Source: Allium sativum
Lineage: Eukaryota > Streptophyta > Magnoliopsida > Asparagales > Amaryllidaceae
DNA: 64,000 nucleotides
Assembly: GCA_030737875.1 (NCBI GenBank)
Contig: CM060925.1
Location: 480,933,514 to 480,997,513 of the forward strand
Direction: 5' to 3'
In this document: in pieces, positions 57,667-64,000 of the stretch
Position numbering within the stretch: position 1 is the first letter of the stretch
Layout: every line of letters begins with the position of its first letter
Translations under genes and position numbers: made by a program
Notes under the pieces: model-generated
The model's database searches: none
The model's input: the letters and a program-made list of their open reading frames with translations, nothing else
Told to the model about the DNA's origin: nothing

Positions 57667-60600
57667 TGTAATGGCGCGTTTTGTTAGCTGTCGAATAATT
57701 AATTTATTTTAATTATTAAATATCGATTGGGCGATATCGATGACTTGAATTAAATAATATTGAATATTTAATTAAAATAAATAATATAATAATATATTAT
57801 AATGTCAAAATAATTGGAAATCACCGAATTCACAATACTGTGTGAATTGGATCAGCTAAAATATTTAATTCAGTTTAGAATTGAATTTGAATAACGAATC
57901 GATTTAATAATCGACGTTAAAACGTATTAATTATAATATAATTAAAATAGGGCGCAAAACGACGCGGCAGTTCGCTATTTGGCGATTTAGACTTCAACTG
58001 AGTATACAGGGTCCGTTTTAAATCGGATTTCTGTGAAACAAGAAACGTGTGGAGCTGGTGGAGTATATCTTTCTAGTGAAAGAGAGAGATCGGGATTTCA
58101 TCGTGTAGATTTTGAGTTACGTCTAAATCAAAATATCAGAAGTGCAGCGCCCTGACCATAACGATTTAAATATATTTAATTATAAGGATTTAAATAAAAT
58201 CGAGCGTCGATATAACTCTGACGAGGTAATATCGAGATGTAAATACATATAGGGATTTTCTAAAGCTGTATGGTATGCCACTGTGAATACAGACGATAAT
58301 AATTAATTTTAAATATTTAATTTAATTATATTTAAATATATTTATATATTTAAATAGGCTATTTAGAGCGTTAAAAATAGCCACTTTTGCATACGAAGTC
58401 GGAATTCGACGAAATCAGTTTTGTTGGATCCGCAATGTCAAATAGTTGTTAGATATGAAGTTTCGTGATTTTTAGAGTCACTATGTGACCGTACGGATTT
58501 TTAGAGTGGAAAATAGACAGTATTTCGACGGTTAAAAATACGCTGTGTAAGCATATAGAGTCGGAATTCGACGAAACCAGTTTCGTTGGGACCGTAATGT
58601 CGAACTAAAGGTGCATGTCCAGTTTGGTGATTTTTGGGTATTGTATGTGGTCGCAGGGATTTTTAAGGACTAAAAGACGAATAGAAAATGAATAAAATAA
58701 ACTATATTATCCTAAATTGTGTGGACCAAAGAGAAACACACGTACTCCTTTCTCCTCCACAAATGTTACCAACCACCATATCAGCATATAAGGTAAGTCG
58801 AACCCCAAATTCTGCCTTTCAAAAACAAAACGCAGAGAGTAACATTCAAAGAAAATGAAAATCAAACCCCATAAATTCCTAAACTCATGTATGGTGACCT
58901 CTTCGACTTTCTCTTCGTTCTGGTGTCCAAGTTGTTGGGTGCGGTCATGATTTCGTCGAGCTCGAGTTAGGCAGTAGGACCTAGGGCAAGGTTTTGGCAT
59001 CGTTTGAGGCGGAGATAGGAGAAGGTGATGGTGGCATTGGATTCGGGAGGCCAAGGCGCAGGTACCGAGGTAGTTTGGCAGGGTCCGATTGCTTTTTGGA
59101 GGGGGGCGATTCCCTGAAGCGTGGATCTGGACTGAGGACGGAACAGGGAGGTGGTGCTCGAGCTGAGCATCGACGGGGTGAGAAGGAGGAGGCTTGAACG
59201 AGGAGTGGCTCGGTGATGTCGGCGCTTGAAGTTGATGGCCAGAGGAGGAGCAGTCGATGGTCAAATGTGGGTTTGACTGTGTTGTTTGTGGAGGAGCTGA
59301 TCGTGGAAAACAAGTTGGGGAGATGAAGTATTAAGCGGGTTGGGCTTTACTCAAATGGGCTGATGATTTTAAGAGGGGTGAGGCCCATGGATTTATATAT
59401 TTAAAGTTTTAATTTAAATTCAAATAGTGTAATAACTTCTAAATAGTATATCTCGGTCATATGAAGTCAGAATCGAGAACCGTAAGTTGCGTTGGGATCG
59501 TAGGGACGAGCACTCCACAATGGGACTGACCGCAAGTCAATCCGAGCTCGTTACAATTTATGGCGAAATAAATTGTTCGACTGAATCAATGAACGAAAAC
59601 CGATATTTATCGGTTAACGCGCAAATGTGAGTAAAACTCACTAACTTTGAACAGTTTATAATTTCATGTTGTATTGTTAGAACTGTTAAAATTGTCTGTT
59701 TGACTGTGTGTTGAATTGGTTGATTGAACTGCTAGTCAGTTAGTAGAGATTTTATATATATATATATATATATTTACGTGTATATATATATACACCGTCA
59801 AATAGTTATATGTTGATTCTGTTTATCAGAATATTATACTGTTGTTGTCTAACATCTGTGGTGCAGGGAAACAGGTTGGAGGAATCCAACTAGATTCCTC
59901 AACAGTTATTTTACTGTGATTTTTATATTGTGATATATAATGTGATGTATATAATCTGTGTGATTTGGTGTGGTAGGACGATATTTATCGTTGTTATATG
60001 GTGTGTTAAATACCATGAGAAATACCAAAATGTAGGAGAGGGGTTTTCAAAGTATATTTTGAAAATAGTTTATTTATATAAAATCAAGGGATTTTTTATA
60101 TATATATATATATAAGAAAAAGGATTCTGAATATAAAGGAATATAGTTGGTAAAACAAATATAAAAGAATTATATTTGTAAATCAAATACAAGGGAATAT
60201 GTATGTTAATCGAATATAAGGGGATATATTTGTTAATCAAAATATAAAGGAATTATATTCGTTAAAAGAAATATAAAGGATATTTATTTAGAGATTTAAT
60301 AAATAGAATTAAACTAAAGGAGATATTTATTTGTTAAATAAATAGGAGTTAATCCAGTGAATTGGTCGAGTTAACCAAGTGAATTGGTCGAGTTAATCGA
60401 AGTGAATTAGTTGCGTCAAACTAAGTGACTTAGTTAAGTTAAACTAATTTGTAAATCAAAGTGAATTAGTTGCGTCAAACTAAGTGAATTAGTCAAGTTA
60501 AACTAATTGGTTAATCGAAGTAAATTAGTTGGGTTAATCAAAGTGAATTAGCTGAGTTAAACTAAGTAAATCGTTTAGAGTTAATCAAAGTGAATTAACT

Positions 60601-63600
60601 AAGTTAAACTAAGTGGATTAGTTCAGTTAATCGAGACAAGTAAATCAAGTTAGGTTAAACCATTTGAGTTAACCAGTTAGGTTAAACCATTTGAGTTAAC
60701 CAGTTAAAATTTACCAGTTAAAGATAACCAGTTAGAGTTATCCAAGTGGAGTTAATCGAGTAGAGTTGCCGAATATCACTTATTCGAAGTAGAGTTATCG
60801 AATATAGTGTATTCGAGGGAAGGGTAATCGAATATAGTTTATTCGAGTGGAGAAATCAAATGTTACTCATTTGAGAAGAGTTACCGAATATTATTTATTC
60901 GAAGAGTAGTTATCGAATATTGGTTATTCGAAGTTAGTTAATCCAAAGGAGTTATTCGAAGTTAGTTAATCCAAAGGAGATATTCGAAGTTAGTTTATCC
61001 GAAGGAGTTATTCGAAGAGTTAATCCAAAGGAGTTATTCGAAGTTAGGTAATCCAAAGGAGTTAGTCGAAGAGTTAATTCGAAGGAGTTAATCGAAGAGT
61101 TAATCCGAAGGAGTTAATCGAAGAGTTAATCCAAAGGAGTTATTCGAAGTTAGTTAATCCAAAGGAGTTATTCGAAGTTAGTTAATCCAAAGGAGTTATT
61201 CGAAGTTAGTAAATCCAAAGGAGTTAATCGAAGAGTTAATCCGAAGGAGTTAGTCGAAGAGTTAATCCAAATGAGTTATTCGAAGTTAGTTAATCCAAAG
61301 GAGTTATTCGGAGTTAGTTAATCCAAAGGAGTTATTCGAAGTTAGTTAATCCGAAGGAGTTAGTCGAAGAGTTAATCCAAAGGAGTATTCGAAGTTAGTT
61401 AATCCAAAGGAGTTATTCGAAGTTAGTTAATCCAAAGGAGATATTCGAAGTTAGTTTATCCGAAGGAGTTATTCGAAGAGTTAATCCAAAGGAGTTATTC
61501 GAAGTTAGTTAATCCAAAGGAGTTAGTCGAAGAGTTAATTCGAAGGAGTTAATCGAAGAGTTAATCCGAAGGAGTTAATCGAAGAGTTAATCCAAAGGAG
61601 TTATTCGAAGTTAGTTAATCCAAAGGAGTTATTCGAAGTTAGTTAATCCAAAGGAGTTATTCGAAGTTAGTAAATCCAAAGGAGTTAATCGAAGAGTTAA
61701 TCCGAAGGAGTTAGTCGAAGAGTTAATCCAAAGGAGTTATTCGAAGTTAGTTAATCCAAAGGAGTTATTCGGAGTCAGTTAATCCAAAGGAGTTATTCGA
61801 AGTTAGTTAATCCGAAGGAGTTAGTCGAAGAGTTAATCCAAAGGAGTATTCGAAGTTAGTTAATCCAAAGGAGTTATTCGAAGTTAGTTAATCCGAAGGA
61901 GTTAGTCGAAGAGTTAATCCAAAGGAGTTATTCGGAGTTAGTTAATCCAAAGGAGTTATTCGGAGTTAGTTAAAGCAAATAGAGTCAACCCAATAGGGTC
62001 AGCCCAATAGAGTTAAGTGAAAAGAGATAATCGAATATAGTTATTCAAAAGAAGGTGTTAATCGAATATAGTTATTCGAGTAAAGTTAAAAGAGTTAATC
62101 GAATTTAGTTATTTGAAATGAGTTATTCGAATTTGATATTTGAATAGAGTTAAACACATTAGAGTGATTCGAATTACTTATTCGAATAGAGTTAAACACG
62201 TAAGAGTTAATTGAATATTAGTCATTCAATTTGAGTTAATCGAATTTAGTTATTCGAGAAGAGTTAAATCGAATTTAGTTATTCGAAAGGAGTTATAATC
62301 AAACACTGTCATATAAGAAGTGGATTCGTAACCTGAATCCGAGAATTTGCGTAAACAGATGATTGGAAAAAGTGAGTGACGAACTTCATCTATTTAACAG
62401 TAAAGGACGTTGTTCAATTAAGGTCTGAGAGGTAACTATACCCCAACTTGATTGACTTCAGAATTGACAAAGGAATAGTGGTGGTTCGATCTAAAAGGTT
62501 GATTAGGAATAAAGTTAAGTAATAAGCGATTAATGGATTAAGCGTAACGATGTTTTATACAACGTTCATTGGAAATCCGTGAATGAGTTTTCCAAATATA
62601 GTCAGATATGTTTTCTAAACATAGAAAATGAAATGTTTTTATGATAAGAGTTTAAGAAATAGAGTTAAGCAAATTCAGAAAACTGACTGGAGAGGGTAAG
62701 TTGAACGGTTTTCTAAGTGACGATCTGATGTTGGTTTCGACCTTCCGGATTGATACTTAGAGAATTTTTCTCATACTAGTTACAGTTAGGGACTGATAGT
62801 TGCGAAATAATAGTGATGTGAAATTAAGCTATGGAAATGTTTTCCAATGATTAATAACATATATTTTCTAAATATATGAAATAAGGAAATATGAACATGT
62901 GATGATTGATCGATCGAATTTCCATTTGGAAATAAGATCGTTGTTTGTACACCGACATGTTTTCATTTGATAGTTGAATCACAGACTATCAAAGTTTTTA
63001 CCATTTTAACGTTGTTAATATGGAGAGACCGGTTGGATTACTATCCAAAGAACCACTCTGTATTGGCATAAGCGTTGCGAGCAATATATGCCAAAGATAA
63101 TTGAAGACGGAGTAAAGTGCAAGGGCTGTTGTATAAGTCTTAGATAACAGTGACTAAGATGGATATACTGAATAGTGCCTTCGGTTTGTCCAGTCCCAGG
63201 ACAATGTATATGGAAGAAGGTCTGACAGAGTATATCCAATGGATCGCGTAAGTTGATCTGTTCAAACGTATTCACGTTTGGTGGCGGAGGAATTCGTTTC
63301 TCTTAGCTGTATACCCGTGTTATTTTTGAATAAGTCAATTTGTGATTTGGCGGGTATGACGATGTGGCATTCAAAATGAATGGTGATCAGATGTTCTGAA
63401 GATAGACGTAGCTTCTAGCCTCACACCAGGAAGTAACAAAAGTTGGGCTAGGCAGCATGGCTAGTTGGGTCATTCCCAAGCAGGGTGTATTGTCACCGAT
63501 CTAGGGAATATCCATATTTATACTTCTTTTTGATTCTGTATCTTCGGATGACGGTTTGATGGCCTATAACCGTGGTGGCAATATATTCGCGACACTCAAG

Positions 63601-64000
63601 CTAAATGAGTGAGCGGTCATGTGTGGCCGGGTTGCAAGACGTTCTTGTTGAACCCTGAGTGTATCACCTCTAGAGTACACTATTCAGAAGGTGCTCCCAT
63701 ACCTTGTCTGTTGGAATCCAATCTTCAATAAGCGCCCTGCGGTTTATGATTTTATACTATGTATGTAGAACGAGAGATGCAAGCGTTTCTGCTAGATTTA
63801 TATCTATTTGTACTTAGACATTATTATAATATCACAATGATATTGCTTGTCAAAGTTGTTCAGATACTCATAAGGAAAAACCCGTTCCGTATTCACGGCG
63901 TGGTCTTATGAGATACCCTATACCTGTTTTAAACTATTTTACTCATACCAGTCCCATGACTGACCCGGAGTTTACTTTGTTGTTTTCCCTAAACTCTTGG
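57667..64000 (+). repeat. C 3' LTR, truncated by the window end
   Basis: Nearly identical to 49580 onward. Missing are the last 350 or so bases, including the end hairpin. The conserved block CCAGTCCCATGACTGACCCG is at 63948-63967. Confidence 0.9.
60922..61970 (+). repeat. Higher-order tandem array in the C 3' LTR
   Basis: Same order of monomer variants as at 52829-53878. The marker GGAGATATTCG occurs at 60976 and 61437, again 461 bp apart, so the array existed before this insertion. Confidence 0.88.

Larger units (their letters stand above)
49580..64000 (+). mobile_element. Element C: young non-autonomous element with about 6.7-kb LTRs (3' end outside)
   Basis: 5' LTR 49580-56262, body 56263-57666 (1404 bp), 3' LTR from 57667. 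The LTRs align with only scattered differences, for example one inserted G near 57749 and an 11-bp gap near 62588, so the insertion is recent compared with A1, B and D. The left flank is CTTTA (49575-49579), the expected target duplication, whose partner should lie near 64350. The body has PBS, leader hairpin and PPT but no gag or pol, so movement would depend on another element's proteins. Confidence 0.87.

Overview
The window looks like gene-free plant nuclear heterochromatin built almost entirely of nested Ty3/gypsy LTR retrotransposons. The evidence is tRNA-Met-type primer binding sites (TGGTATCAGAGC and variants), purine-rich tracts ending in GTGGGGGAGAT, LTRs that begin TGTAAC and end in ACA, 5-bp target-site duplications, and decayed gag-pol reading frames. 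Domain order is gag, zinc knuckle, protease, RT, RNase H, integrase, C-terminal chromodomain-like segment, which fits the Tekay/Del chromovirus lineage. I found no host gene, tRNA, rRNA or CRISPR array. The species cannot be told from the sequence.

Layout. (1) 1-16996: 3' end of an old element A0 (end of its body, then its 3' LTR from 215). A complete second element, A1, sits inside that LTR at 539-10784, flanked by the target duplication TTATG. A1 has LTRs of about 4.8 and 4.6 kb around a body of only 834 bp with no pol. (2) 16997-49579: element D, old and on the minus strand. Its 3' LTR (16997-20899 plus 46032-46599) was split by complex B; its 2.06-kb body (46600-48655) holds a degraded gag/protease/RT; its 5' LTR starts at 48656 and is cut by element C. 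(3) 20900-46026: complex B, a 25.1-kb insertion flanked by ACTTG, organised LTR1 - body 1 - LTR2 - body 2 - LTR3. Each LTR is about 5.3 kb and both bodies are gag-pol pseudogenes. (4) 49580-64000: element C, the youngest, with LTRs of about 6.7 kb that look nearly identical, a 1.4-kb body without pol, and a 1-kb higher-order tandem array in each LTR. Its 3' LTR runs off the window.

How the parts relate. A1 and C carry every cis element needed for reverse transcription (LTRs, PBS, leader, PPT) but no protein genes, so they were presumably moved in trans by an autonomous Tekay-like partner; B and D are the remains of coding relatives. Just downstream of the PBS, all four families with a visible leader keep one or more copies of a two-part hairpin of about 39 nt whose stems change by compensating substitutions. 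This is the best candidate in the window for an undescribed functional element: a shared RNA packaging or dimerisation signal. The LTRs also share several blocks, including a CCAGTCCCATGACTGACTC hairpin near their 3' ends and a paired module in the 5' part. A segment found in the body of A1 and C lies inside the LTR of B, so sequence has moved between body and LTR during the history of these families.
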